A stretch of 64,000 bases of DNA from CAZMSQ01 sp964569025 (GTDB taxonomy: Bacteria > Bacteroidota > Bacteroidia > Chitinophagales > Saprospiraceae), in contig CAZMSQ010000004.1 of NCBI GenBank assembly GCA_964569025.1, positions 1 through 64,000 of the forward strand. The letters are read 5' to 3'. Both the position numbers and the translations under genes were made by a program. This document shows positions 25,166 to 33,415 of this stretch, piece after piece. Every line of letters starts with the position of its first letter. The stretch's first letter is position 1. The notes below the pieces were generated by a model. That model worked only from the letters and a program-made list of their open reading frames with translations. It had not been told where the DNA came from and searched no databases.

Positions 25166-26596
25166 ATGTCCGCGCCACAGAAATATGCCATTATTGATGT
25201 CGAAACCACCGGTGGCAGCCCAAAATTTGAGCGGGTCACTGAAATCGGTGTCGTTATCTCTGACGGAAACAATATTCTTGACACCTTCGAGTCGCTTGTC
25301 AATCCCGGAATAACCATCCCAGAGTTCATTACCAATCTGACCGGGATTTCCAATGATATGGTGCGTGAGGCGCCCCATTTTTATGAAATAGCCAAAGAAA
25401 TTGTAGAGCTTACCGAAAACACCATATTTGTTGCCCACAATGCTCGTTTCGATTACGGATTTATTCGTTCTGAATTCCAACGACTTGGTTACACGTACTC
25501 CCGAAGACAGCTTTGTACGGTCAAACTGGCCCGAAAGGTCTTCCCGGGCCTTCCATCATATTCCCTCGGCAAATTAATCCGTCACTTTGGCATTGAGGTA
25601 AGCCGGCGTCACCGCGCACTTGATGATGCCATGGCAACAACCACGCTCTTGCACATGGCACTGCACCAGCATTCCGGTCAGTCCGGCATCAAGAATCTTG
25701 TTGATCGCGGAATCCAGGAAACCCGTCTGCCCGCTGGCATTTCCATGGAAATGCTCCATCAGCTTCCGGAATCCCCTGGCGTGTATTACTTTCACAATGC
25801 TGATAATCAAGTCGTTTACGTTGGCAAGAGCATCAATATCCAAAAGCGGGTCATGGATCATTTTCGGGACCACACTGTGAAAGCCGGTCGGATGCATCAG
25901 CATGTGCGCGATATTTCATACGAGGAAACCGGAAGTGAACTGGCGGCCCTTCTCCTGGAGTCTTATGAAATTAAACGACTCACCCCGATTCTGAATCGGG
26001 CTCAGCGTGCAGAATCCTTTCCCTATGTGGTTGGCATGCTGTACAATCAGCAGGGTTATCTGAATTTTCAAATCGACAAACTTCATGCTGATGCTGAGCT
26101 TCCGGCTGATGTAGAGCAGATTGGAGAATACCCAAAGCTTTCCAACGCCAAGGGTCACCTTGGAAGATTGGTGCAGGAGCTGCAGTTGTGCCGCCGGTTA
26201 AGTGGACTGGAGAAAAATATCGGATCCTGTCTGTATCCGCAAATCGGACTGTGCCATGGTGCGTGCATGGGTCATGAGCCTCCGGAAACCTACAATCAGA
26301 GGGCTCTCCAACTGGTCGAAAAGCTTTCGGTGCGCGTTCCCGGTACTTTTGCCATCCTCGATGAAGGCCGCTCTCAAGATGAACAAACTGTGGTGATCAT
26401 TGAAAATGGTCGGTACCTTGGGTTTGGGTATATTGATTCTGATTCTTTCGCCAGCCATGATGATCTTCGGAATAGTATCACCCCCTACCCCCACAATCCG
26501 GAAGTCATGCGTATCATCAGCCTTTTCCTTCGGAAAAATCCAAGGGTCAGAAGGGTTCCCCTTGATGCGCCCAATGAGAGAAATTCCATATCTTGA
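25166..26596 (+). CDS. DnaQ-type exonuclease fused to GIY-YIG endonuclease domain
   Basis: 476 residues with two nuclease domains. Residues 1-170 form a DEDDh exonuclease: YAIIDVETTGGSP (D and E), FVAHNARFDYGF and RHRALDDAMAT (H and D). Around residue 200 a GIY-YIG domain like that of UvrC/Cho begins: ESPGVYYFHNADNQVVYVGK, then KRVMDHF and the Glu of LLESYEIKRL. The ~220 C-terminal residues are UvrC-like but without the endonuclease V half. Such fusions occur in Bacteroidetes and Actinobacteria; the role is presumably DNA repair. The start is the ATG at MSAPQK, 24 codons inside a GTG-initiated frame. Confidence 0.9.
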   Translation: MSAPQKYAIIDVETTGGSPKFERVTEIGVVISDGNNILDTFESLVNPGITIPEFITNLTGISNDMVREAPHFYEIAKEIVELTENTIFVAHNARFDYGFIRSEFQRLGYTYSRRQLCTVKLARKVFPGLPSYSLGKLIRHFGIEVSRRHRALDDAMATTTLLHMALHQHSGQSGIKNLVDRGIQETRLPAGISMEMLHQLPESPGVYYFHNADNQVVYVGKSINIQKRVMDHFRDHTVKAGRMHQHVRDISYEETGSELAALLLESYEIKRLTPILNRAQRAESFPYVVGMLYNQQGYLNFQIDKLHADAELPADVEQIGEYPKLSNAKGHLGRLVQELQLCRRLSGLEKNIGSCLYPQIGLCHGACMGHEPPETYNQRALQLVEKLSVRVPGTFAILDEGRSQDEQTVVIIENGRYLGFGYIDSDSFASHDDLRNSITPYPHNPEVMRIISLFLRKNPRVRRVPLDAPNERNSIS

Positions 26597-26620
26597 TGAT
26601 GCGCTTGCCTCATTGATACA

Positions 26621-27061
26621 ATGAATGAAGGAATGTCGAGATCCAAACTCAGGAAATTTACCGGGTTTGCAAACACACTGCTGCCACACGAGACGGCCTG
26701 GCTGCTGAGTGTCGAAGAGTTTCAGGATCCTGTGCGTCTCGCAATCCTTCAGCGCGTCCATCAGTTCACTTCTTATGATGAAGAATTCGACAAGCGAAAA
26801 TATTCGAATCTGAAGAACTGGATTCAATCCCGACTTAAGGCCATTGATGTGGACGAGCAGTTTCTCTGGATGAGCCGCATGGAGCAGCACATAATGACTG
26901 AGGCCCTCAAGGCATTCCTATTCCAGCTGACAGAGCCTCTCTTGAAGGAGGACGAAAAACACCACCTTCACACTGATGCTTTTTCTCAGGTCAATGACCA
27001 TATTCCTGATATCTTACACACGCTCAAACTGGATTTGCATGCGCGTGGATTTCTGGTCTGA
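26621..27061 (+). CDS. Conserved hypothetical helical protein
   Basis: 146 residues, predominantly alpha-helical and charged, with no signal peptide or membrane helix. Recognisable phrases are FANTLLPHETAWLLSVEEFQD and a long helix QFLWMSRMEQHIMTEALKAFL. I cannot place it in a family. It lies 24 bp after the exonuclease fusion and 46 bp before the PLP enzyme. The codon usage resembles its neighbours, so it is probably real; the start could be either Met1 or Met5 (MSRSKLRKF). Confidence 0.65.
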   Translation: MNEGMSRSKLRKFTGFANTLLPHETAWLLSVEEFQDPVRLAILQRVHQFTSYDEEFDKRKYSNLKNWIQSRLKAIDVDEQFLWMSRMEQHIMTEALKAFLFQLTEPLLKEDEKHHLHTDAFSQVNDHIPDILHTLKLDLHARGFLV

Positions 27062-27107
27062 CATCTCTGTATTTCATTCTCCATCACCAACTCATTTCTC
27101 ACTGTTT

Positions 27108-28310
27108 ATGGCTTCACCAACCCTCGAATCAATCTGCGTTCACGAACATCCCTGGGAACTTACTACCCGGCCCCAACAGCTCCCTTTGTTTGCTACCTCA
27201 TCCTTTGCGTTTGATTCCATAGATCAAGGCATGTCCATTTTCCGCAAAGAAAGTACGGGAGATGTATACTCTCGCTATGGCAATCCGACAGTTGCAGCTG
27301 TCGAGAAGAAGCTGGCCTCTCTGGCTGCTTATGGGTCCGGGCGTACAGCGAAATCGCTGCTGACCGGCTCAGGGATGTCTGCCATCAGTACGCTGATATG
27401 CGGTCTATTAAAGCAGGGTGACCGGATTTTGACTCAGGGAAATTTGTATGGGGGAACTACGGAACTGTTCGTCAAAATTCTCTCAAATTTTGGCATTACG
27501 CCAGTGTTTGCAGATCTACGTGATACTGATGCAATCATTGCGACGATTCAAAAGAATCCGGAAATCAAGATGATTTTTGCAGAGACCCCTGCCAATCCGA
27601 CCCTCTCTTGCATTGACTTGGAAGCACTCGGCCGTGTAGGCTTGTTATGCGGCGTTTACACCGTCGTTGACAACACTTTCTGTACCCCTTTCAGTCAGCG
27701 TCCGCTCAGCCTTGGCATTGACTTTGAGATCCATTCTACGACAAAATTCCTTAATGGGCATGGCAACTCAATCGCCGGGGCCATCATTTCTCTGCACGAG
27801 GATGAAATGCAGGAAAAAATCTGGCCTGCCATGAAGCTGATGGGGACCACTGCCCCACCCTTTGATGCGTGGTTATTGAATATCGGGATGAAGACGTTAC
27901 CCCTGAGATTGCGCAAACACGCTGAGAATGCCGAGGCATTAGCAGCCTGGCTGGAAGCGCAACCTGAAGTCCTAAAGGTCAATGCCACTTCTCTTCCCTC
28001 CCACCCTGACCATGCTCTGGCAGCTCGTCAGATGGATTTGTCTTGTGGCATGCTCAGTTTTGAACTCAAAGGTGGCCTTGAGGCCGGAATCCGTTTTATG
28101 AATGCACTTCGCTTTTGCTCTTTGGCCCCGACGTTAGGAGATGTGGATACGCTGGTTCTGCATCCAGCCACCATGTCACATATTAATGTAGCCCGCGAAA
28201 TTCGTGAAGCCAATGGTATCACGGATGGGTTGATTCGCCTTTCTGTAGGAATTGAAGATTGGGAGGATATTCGCGATGACCTGGATCAGGCTTTGAAAGT
28301 CAGCGAATAA
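27108..28310 (+). CDS. Cys/Met metabolism PLP enzyme (cystathionine or methionine gamma-lyase type)
   Basis: 400-residue PLP-dependent enzyme of the Cys/Met metabolism family. DVYSRYGNPTVAAVEKKLASL is the family opening, LLTGSGMSAISTLI contains the phosphate-binding region, VVDNTFCTPFSQRPLSLG holds the PLP-pyridine Asp, and HSTTKFLNGHGNSIAG contains the Schiff-base Lys. Sequence alone does not distinguish cystathionine gamma-lyase, methionine gamma-lyase and O-acetylhomoserine sulfhydrylase-like forms. I start at MASPTLESIC, not at the upstream frame overlapping the previous gene. A strong terminator follows. Confidence 0.9.
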   Translation: MASPTLESICVHEHPWELTTRPQQLPLFATSSFAFDSIDQGMSIFRKESTGDVYSRYGNPTVAAVEKKLASLAAYGSGRTAKSLLTGSGMSAISTLICGLLKQGDRILTQGNLYGGTTELFVKILSNFGITPVFADLRDTDAIIATIQKNPEIKMIFAETPANPTLSCIDLEALGRVGLLCGVYTVVDNTFCTPFSQRPLSLGIDFEIHSTTKFLNGHGNSIAGAIISLHEDEMQEKIWPAMKLMGTTAPPFDAWLLNIGMKTLPLRLRKHAENAEALAAWLEAQPEVLKVNATSLPSHPDHALAARQMDLSCGMLSFELKGGLEAGIRFMNALRFCSLAPTLGDVDTLVLHPATMSHINVAREIREANGITDGLIRLSVGIEDWEDIRDDLDQALKVSE

Positions 28311-28323
28311 AGTGATTCAGGCC

Positions 28324-28365
28324 AAAAAGAAAAAGCAGCCCATGTGACACATGAGCTGCTTTTTT
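28324..28365. terminator. Bidirectional intrinsic terminator after the PLP enzyme gene
   Basis: Stem AGCAGC (28334-28339) with GCTGCT (28355-28360) continues as CATGTG/CACATG around a one-base loop, with one mismatch between. It is flanked by an A-rich run on the left and six T on the right, so it can act in both directions: for the plus-strand PLP enzyme and for proteorhodopsin on the minus strand. Confidence 0.85.
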
Positions 28366-28376
28366 GATATGTTAAC

Positions 28377-28407
28377 TTGCCTGAAAGCTTTTCAGAGCTT
28401 ACATTTG
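28377..28407 (+). promoter_or_regulatory. Promoter with -33 TTG and -7 TACATTTG
   Basis: TTG at 28377-28379 is followed after 20 bp by TACATTTG at 28400-28407, the best-formed Bacteroidetes promoter in the window. It lies between the bidirectional terminator and the end of the proteorhodopsin gene and points toward that gene's 3' end. Confidence 0.65.
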
Positions 28408-28412
28408 CGGCG

Positions 28413-28465
28413 AAGTTTACTAATGCAGATAGGGGGAGCCTTCTTTTCGAAGGCCCCCTTTTTTT
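28413..28465 (+). ncRNA. Candidate ~50-nt small RNA antisense-adjacent to the proteorhodopsin 3' end
   Basis: The region starts about 6 bp after a TACATTTG box and ends in an intrinsic terminator (GCCTTC/GAAGGC plus GGGG/CCCC around loop TTTTC, then seven T). No open reading frame of useful length fits. The T-tract overlaps the proteorhodopsin stop codon on the other strand (28464-28466). The 5' part of about 20 nt is unpaired in this simple fold. The transcript has not been shown; this is inferred from promoter plus terminator geometry. Confidence 0.45.
28432..28465 (+). terminator. Intrinsic terminator next to proteorhodopsin stop codon
   Basis: GC-rich stem 28433-28443 with 28449-28458 (A437 bulged), loop TTTTC, then T7 at 28459-28465. 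It is oriented for plus-strand transcription; the minus-strand side has no T-tract, so it does not explain proteorhodopsin termination. Confidence 0.8.
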
Positions 28466-29195
28466 ACTCAGCAGACTTAGAAACCGCGAGGGTGTAAATC
28501 ACCAGACCGAATCCGATCTTGTTCACGGCGTCACCAATGTTGTAGATGATGTCCATTGACTTTGCTGGAATCACACCTGCCAGCCATCCGGTATCCATGG
28601 CCATGTAGCCAATTGGATAAATTGCCCAGCCTACGAGGATGAACCATCCAAGCGTTGAAAATGCCGACTGCAATACCGGATCGTTTGAATTCTGTGAAAG
28701 CTTCTTGGCTGATCCCATCCATACTTCATACAGGATACCAACATAACCGATTGTAGAGATGAAACCCCACAATGGAGATGCATCGCGGAATACCGTTTCT
28801 CCGAGGTAACCGGCAACCAACATCAACACTGAGTAGGCAATCATGCGCCACAAAAGACCGACCTTCGCGCCAAAGGCTTTCAGAATCAGATAGAATTCAA
28901 CGCACATCAGTGGAACCGTCAGGATCCAGTCAATGTATCTGAATTCAGTAGGTGAAACCTGATTTTCCGCCCAGAAATCCCGCATGTAGTAGTAGTGCAC
29001 AGCGGCGATAAAGGTGATCAATCCGGAAACCAACATTGAATTCTTCCACTTACCCTGTACTTGTCCGTACTGGAAAAAGAAGAACACTGTTGCAGCTGCC
29101 ATCGCCATCGAACCGATGAAGAAGGTGAAGCCGACGTAGTCGCCTTGCTGCAAGTTGGCCAAAAATGGTGTTTGAAAGTTAACTAATGCTTCCAT
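28464..29195 (-). CDS. Proteorhodopsin, light-driven proton pump
   Basis: 243 residues with seven membrane helices. By alignment with green proteorhodopsin the proton-acceptor Asp is D89 (in RYIDW), followed by T93 and proton-donor E100, the D-T-E triad of H+ pumps. H67 matches the acceptor-partner His and K226 (DAVNKIGFG) the retinal Lys. The tuning position equivalent to residue 105 is M97, expected to give green absorption. G144 (PLWGFISTI) aligns by eye with the xanthorhodopsin fenestration Gly, which permits a carotenoid antenna. There is no obvious signal peptide. It lies 106 bp downstream of blh with its own A/T-rich leader, so it may be transcribed separately as well as with the retinal genes. 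Confidence 0.97.
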   Translation of the reverse strand: MEALVNFQTPFLANLQQGDYVGFTFFIGSMAMAAATVFFFFQYGQVQGKWKNSMLVSGLITFIAAVHYYYMRDFWAENQVSPTEFRYIDWILTVPLMCVEFYLILKAFGAKVGLLWRMIAYSVLMLVAGYLGETVFRDASPLWGFISTIGYVGILYEVWMGSAKKLSQNSNDPVLQSAFSTLGWFILVGWAIYPIGYMAMDTGWLAGVIPAKSMDIIYNIGDAVNKIGFGLVIYTLAVSKSAE

Positions 29196-29301
29196 GTTCC
29201 TTAAAATTTGTTAATGAAAAGTTAAGAAAAAACCGTAACAGTAAAATATTTGCTTGGTTGAATAATTGACTTCTTTTTTTGAAAAATTTCAGAATTCTCT
29301 A

Positions 29302-30258
29302 TCATCTTTCGTGTATCTGAGGCTTTTTTTCATGGTTTTCAGAATAGAGTTGGTCAATCAGCAGCATATGCGGGAGTGTCACAACCGATATAAACACGAA
29401 CAGGAATGCCCAGTCAATGCGCGCTTCTGACTGAAAGCTCACAGTCATCCAGACACCGGTAAATAAAATTGCCATCAGGCTGAAAAGCCAGACATCCTTG
29501 AGATAGTGTCTGAAATTGTAGGCTTTGTCGACCATTTTCCGATAGGATCCAATTTGATCCAGAATGGATGAGAATGAATGCCAGGCAACGAAATACAATG
29601 CAAAGCCAAGCAATAAGGGCAGTTGCGTGAATGCAAATGAGAGGATGCCCAGATTGATGCATTCGTCCCTCGTTTGATTGGTGCTGAGTGTGCCAAGGGA
29701 CTTTTGATAGAAAATCCAGAGTAGGGTCAGCCCAACCAACCCTGTAGCGAGTGCCTTGCCGCTCCATGGCAGGACAATCAACAATGGTGAGATTCCGAGA
29801 AGGTCTCCAATTATTGGTGCTGCTTCATCGAAATGCCAGATCACTGGAAAGAAAAGGACCCAGGACCCCCAAAGGACATATGTGAATTTACTTTGGAACT
29901 TAGACGGAAACGAAATGTAATTCCAATTTGACTGACCGAAATGATACACAGAGATCCCCAGAAAAATCAGGAGCCCAAGTAGGGGAACCATCCACCAAAC
30001 AAAGGAATATATGCCCATGAGTGCTATGTACAAGCCCAGGAAGGTGGCCATTTTTCGACTCACCAGAACCGGCATGTGCATGTGCCTGAAGATGACAAAG
30101 TCAGTGGCTCCATGCGGAATTCCACCAAATAATATCAAAACAAGTGCACATACTGCTTGAATATGACTGATTTCACCGGGGAACAGCAATGCTGAGGCTG
30201 CCATAAGCAGTGCCACGCCTTGTATACTCCGATAGAGGACTGGGTAGCGCTCTGTCAT
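29302..30258 (-). CDS. blh: Brp/Blh family beta-carotene 15,15'-dioxygenase
   Basis: 318-residue membrane protein that cleaves beta-carotene into two retinal molecules, the rhodopsin chromophore. Iron-ligand His motifs are visible in GIPHGATDFVIF, VYHFGQSNWNY, VAWHSFSSI and TLPHMLLIDQLY, distributed over about eight hydrophobic helices as in Blh. Its start overlaps the crtY stop by ATGA, indicating coupled translation. Proteorhodopsin lies downstream. Together these give lycopene to retinal to holoprotein in one cluster. Confidence 0.94.
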   Translation of the reverse strand: MTERYPVLYRSIQGVALLMAASALLFPGEISHIQAVCALVLILFGGIPHGATDFVIFRHMHMPVLVSRKMATFLGLYIALMGIYSFVWWMVPLLGLLIFLGISVYHFGQSNWNYISFPSKFQSKFTYVLWGSWVLFFPVIWHFDEAAPIIGDLLGISPLLIVLPWSGKALATGLVGLTLLWIFYQKSLGTLSTNQTRDECINLGILSFAFTQLPLLLGFALYFVAWHSFSSILDQIGSYRKMVDKAYNFRHYLKDVWLFSLMAILFTGVWMTVSFQSEARIDWAFLFVFISVVTLPHMLLIDQLYSENHEKKPQIHER

Positions 30259-31487
30259 ACCGGAATATTTTTTGGAATGAATACCGGCGCATCTTTGGCA
30301 TGCTGGCGATGGCGAATTCCAAAACGTTGCAAGGTAGTGGAGTAGACAGCTTTTAAAAAGGTGAATACAGGGAGGGTTGAAAAAATATGGGCCTCTTCGA
30401 GCAAATCAGTCGACTCATCGAGAAATTTAAGAACGCGACCGACTGGATTTCTCGAAAACAGGGCATTAAAGATACCCATCCCTTTGCTCCCGTCATGCGC
30501 CAAAATATGAAGCAGCAGGCTGTCATAAAACCTGAACCGAGGCATCGTCATTCGAGACAATTCTTGCGGATCATTGCCTTCCCTCAATGCGCTGATAATG
30601 GCATCAACCTGACGCTGAATCCGCAAAAATGCAAAGCCCGTGGTGGGTTTCACCGCTCCCCCGAGGGCACCTAAACGAATAATCCGGCGGTAATCGCGCT
30701 TTTCCGGCAGTTGATTGGTCATTGGGATGCACCCTGTTTCTTCTTCAAGGATTTCGTAGGATTCGATGTTCCGGATGGACTGCAGATAATTTTTAATGGC
30801 AACCTGATGTTGCTCCTTTGTACGTCTGGTTTTGCCAAAAATAGTATGCTCAACCAATGCCCGCGTTTTTGAAATCGGCAGGACATAAAAAAATCTGGTT
30901 TCTCCATCCTGAGGGGTCCGGAAGTCCATAAGCCTGGCCTTACCGGGTTCAAAGGAATCTTTGGGCGTTTCAACAACCCATCCGTGAAAGTCCTGCCACA
31001 GAAAATCACCATTTGCTCGTTCTCTTCTGTCTTCAGAAGCCAGATAGCAAGAGTCAAAGACAAATCTTGCGGAATACCTCTCCTCCCCTACACGGATCAT
31101 TCCGCGTCCGGATGTTTCAGTTACCTCGTCAACCCTTCCGATCAGAAAATCTACTCCGTCGCAAGATTTGAGGACCTCGTGGGCATGTTGGTAAAAATCG
31201 ATGCCTCGGATCATGTGATAGGACCACTCTCCGAGCGGCAACTCCCATTCTCCTCTTTCGGGAGATGCCACACAAAACGTCTTCCAGGATGAGCTGATGA
31301 GCTTGGAGAATGGTGGTGTGCCGGCATGCCAAAAGCACCACGTGCGGTCGTTTTCCAGCTTTAGGCTCTGGTCCACAATGAGGATGCGGGTTTCCGGCCC
31401 GAACTCATCAACCAATCTGATTGCGAGACTCAATCCGGATGCGCCGCCACCGGCTATAATGTATGTGTAATTGTTTACTGAACCCAT
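30255..31487 (-). CDS. crtY: Lycopene beta-cyclase, CrtY type
   Basis: 410-residue FAD-dependent cyclase turning lycopene into beta-carotene. An N-terminal Rossmann motif YIIAGGGASGLSLAIRL, the Bacteroidetes form RTWCFWHAGTPPFSKLIS, the catalytic-region VEHTIFGKTRR and KPTTGFAFLRIQRQVDAI identify it. The start MGSVNNYTYIIAGG is preferred to a Met nine codons upstream, since the dinucleotide fold begins immediately. Genes for earlier steps (crtE, crtB, crtI) are not in the window. It is first in the crtY-blh-proteorhodopsin series and diverges from fhs across ~215 bp. Confidence 0.92.
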   Translation of the reverse strand: MGSVNNYTYIIAGGGASGLSLAIRLVDEFGPETRILIVDQSLKLENDRTWCFWHAGTPPFSKLISSSWKTFCVASPERGEWELPLGEWSYHMIRGIDFYQHAHEVLKSCDGVDFLIGRVDEVTETSGRGMIRVGEERYSARFVFDSCYLASEDRRERANGDFLWQDFHGWVVETPKDSFEPGKARLMDFRTPQDGETRFFYVLPISKTRALVEHTIFGKTRRTKEQHQVAIKNYLQSIRNIESYEILEEETGCIPMTNQLPEKRDYRRIIRLGALGGAVKPTTGFAFLRIQRQVDAIISALREGNDPQELSRMTMPRFRFYDSLLLHILAHDGSKGMGIFNALFSRNPVGRVLKFLDESTDLLEEAHIFSTLPVFTFLKAVYSTTLQRFGIRHRQHAKDAPVFIPKNIPV

Positions 31488-31703
31488 AATCGTGTTTACA
31501 CGAGCCTTAATCATACAATTTTAAGAAAAGATTGTTGAGTGATTGATAATTTTTTTGTCCGGAAAAATGCCGACAAAGATTTGGATTGCGGAAAACGGAT
31601 GTATAACAGCGATTCAAGCCTGATTGTGCAGAATTGGAAAACCTTGCTATTTTGGGGCTTGTAAGACCCCCGGGCATTCTTTATCCATTCAACACATTTG
31701 ACC

Positions 31704-33374
31704 ATGCAGACAGACATAGAAATTGCGCGTTCGGTGACGCTCAAACACATTCGAGACATAGCCTCCCGTCTGAATCTCTCCGAAGATCAACTTGAGTTGT
31801 ACGGGAAACATAAGGCCAAGCTTCCACTTGAGCTGATTGACCACGAACGACTGAAGCGCAACAAGTTGGTTCTTGTAACTGCCATCTCTCCTACCCCGGC
31901 AGGAGAAGGTAAAACCACCACATCTATCGGATTAACGGAGGGGCTTAACCGAATCGGCAAGCAAGCGACAGCCGTTTTGCGTGAACCCTCTCTCGGTCCG
32001 GTCTTTGGCATCAAGGGCGGAGCGACAGGTGGTGGCTGGTCTCAGGTTTTGCCTATGGAAGACATCAATCTGCATTTCACAGGCGACTTTGCGGCCGTTG
32101 AGAAGGCGCACAACTTGCTATCAGCACTCATTGATAATAATTTGCAGAATAAGAAGCATGGTTTGGGGATTGACCCCCGCACAGTTCTTTGGAAGCGGGT
32201 GATGGATATGAACGACCGCTCGCTGCGCAAGACCGTCATAGGACTTGGAGGGACCGGCAACGGAATTCCGCGGGAGACGGGCTTTGATATTACTGCGGCC
32301 TCTGAAATTATGGCCATTCTGTGCATGAGTGATGATCTCGACAACCTGAAAAAGCGTTTTGGCAATATTTTCATCGGCTTTACCATGGACAGGCAGCCGG
32401 TCTATGCCCGTGACCTCAAGGCCCCCGGAGCCATGGCTGCTCTCATGAAGGATGCGATAAAACCCAATTTGGTGCAAACAATCGAGGGGAATCCAGCCAT
32501 TATTCACGGAGGGCCATTCGCAAATATCGCTCAGGGCACCAACACCATTATCGCCACCCGTATGGGACTTTCACTATCTGATTATGTGGTGACTGAAGCT
32601 GGCTTTGGAGCAGATCTCGGAGCAGAGAAATTTTTTGACATCAAGTGTCAGGCTGCCGGTCTGCGGCCGGATGCAATGGTGGTGGTTGCGACTGTTCGGG
32701 CTCTGAAGTATCATGGCGGAGCTGATCTCAAAGAAATCAGCAGCCCGAATCCGGAGGCAGTATCACGGGGTATTGAAAACCTGGAAAAACATCTTGAAAA
32801 CTGCAAGCTCTTTCAGGTTCGTCCAGTGGTCGCCATCAACAAATTTGCACAAGATACCGATGAGGAAATGCAGATTATTTATGACCGTTGTGAAGCACTC
32901 GGTGTGCCAGTTGTGATTGCCGATCATTGGGCTCGTGGAGGTGAAGGAGCAGAAGACCTGGCTCGTATGGTTGTGCAAACTGTAGAAAGTGGCCAAAGCA
33001 ACTTCACGCCCTTGTACGACTGGAGCTGGCCCGTCGAACAAAAAATCGAGACCCTTGCCACTCAGTATTACGGGGCAGATGGTGTTGAGTATACTTCCAC
33101 AGCTCGTCGCGACCTCACCCGAATCCGCAAACTTGGCCTCGAAGGCCTCCCGGTTTGTGTCGCAAAAACTCAGAAGTCATTGTCAGACAACCCAAAACTT
33201 CTCGGGCGTCCAAGGGGCTTTTCCATTACGGTACGCGAAATCGAGATTGCCTCCGGAGCAGGCTTCCTTGTCCCGATTACCGGTGATATGATGCGGATGC
33301 CGGGTCTGCCCGCAGTGCCGGCAGCAGAGGGAATTGACATCGACAGCCAGGGTAATATTTCCGGTCTCTTTTAA
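31704..33374 (+). CDS. fhs: Formate-tetrahydrofolate ligase
   Basis: 556 residues making 10-formyl-THF from formate, THF and ATP in one-carbon metabolism. The P-loop is TPAGEGKTTTSIGL, and further family blocks are LREPSLGPVFGIKGGATGGG, VITGDMMRMPGLP and the ADHWARGGEGAEDLA segment. Length matches the family. The ATG at 31704 is chosen over a TTG two codons upstream, which would be part of a CACATTTG element (one mismatch from a -7 box) three bases before the ATG. Next to it is a cyclase gene after 41 bp. Confidence 0.96.
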   Translation: MQTDIEIARSVTLKHIRDIASRLNLSEDQLELYGKHKAKLPLELIDHERLKRNKLVLVTAISPTPAGEGKTTTSIGLTEGLNRIGKQATAVLREPSLGPVFGIKGGATGGGWSQVLPMEDINLHFTGDFAAVEKAHNLLSALIDNNLQNKKHGLGIDPRTVLWKRVMDMNDRSLRKTVIGLGGTGNGIPRETGFDITAASEIMAILCMSDDLDNLKKRFGNIFIGFTMDRQPVYARDLKAPGAMAALMKDAIKPNLVQTIEGNPAIIHGGPFANIAQGTNTIIATRMGLSLSDYVVTEAGFGADLGAEKFFDIKCQAAGLRPDAMVVVATVRALKYHGGADLKEISSPNPEAVSRGIENLEKHLENCKLFQVRPVVAINKFAQDTDEEMQIIYDRCEALGVPVVIADHWARGGEGAEDLARMVVQTVESGQSNFTPLYDWSWPVEQKIETLATQYYGADGVEYTSTARRDLTRIRKLGLEGLPVCVAKTQKSLSDNPKLLGRPRGFSITVREIEIASGAGFLVPITGDMMRMPGLPAVPAAEGIDIDSQGNISGLF

Positions 33375-33415
33375 TACGGCCTCCTTACTTTAAGATGGCG
33401 CCCAAACGATGATTT

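Noticed and set aside
24971..25480. 170-residue N-terminal extension of pepT
   Set aside because: It runs antisense over the exonuclease gene; peptidase T homologues begin near MSAPSHPPV.
26198..26890. 230-aa minus-strand frame over the exonuclease fusion and the following gene
   Set aside because: Antisense to two supported genes and without family features.
28432..28465. Reading this hairpin as the proteorhodopsin terminator
   Set aside because: The U-tract is on the plus strand only; the minus strand continues without T-run to the bidirectional terminator at 28324-28365.
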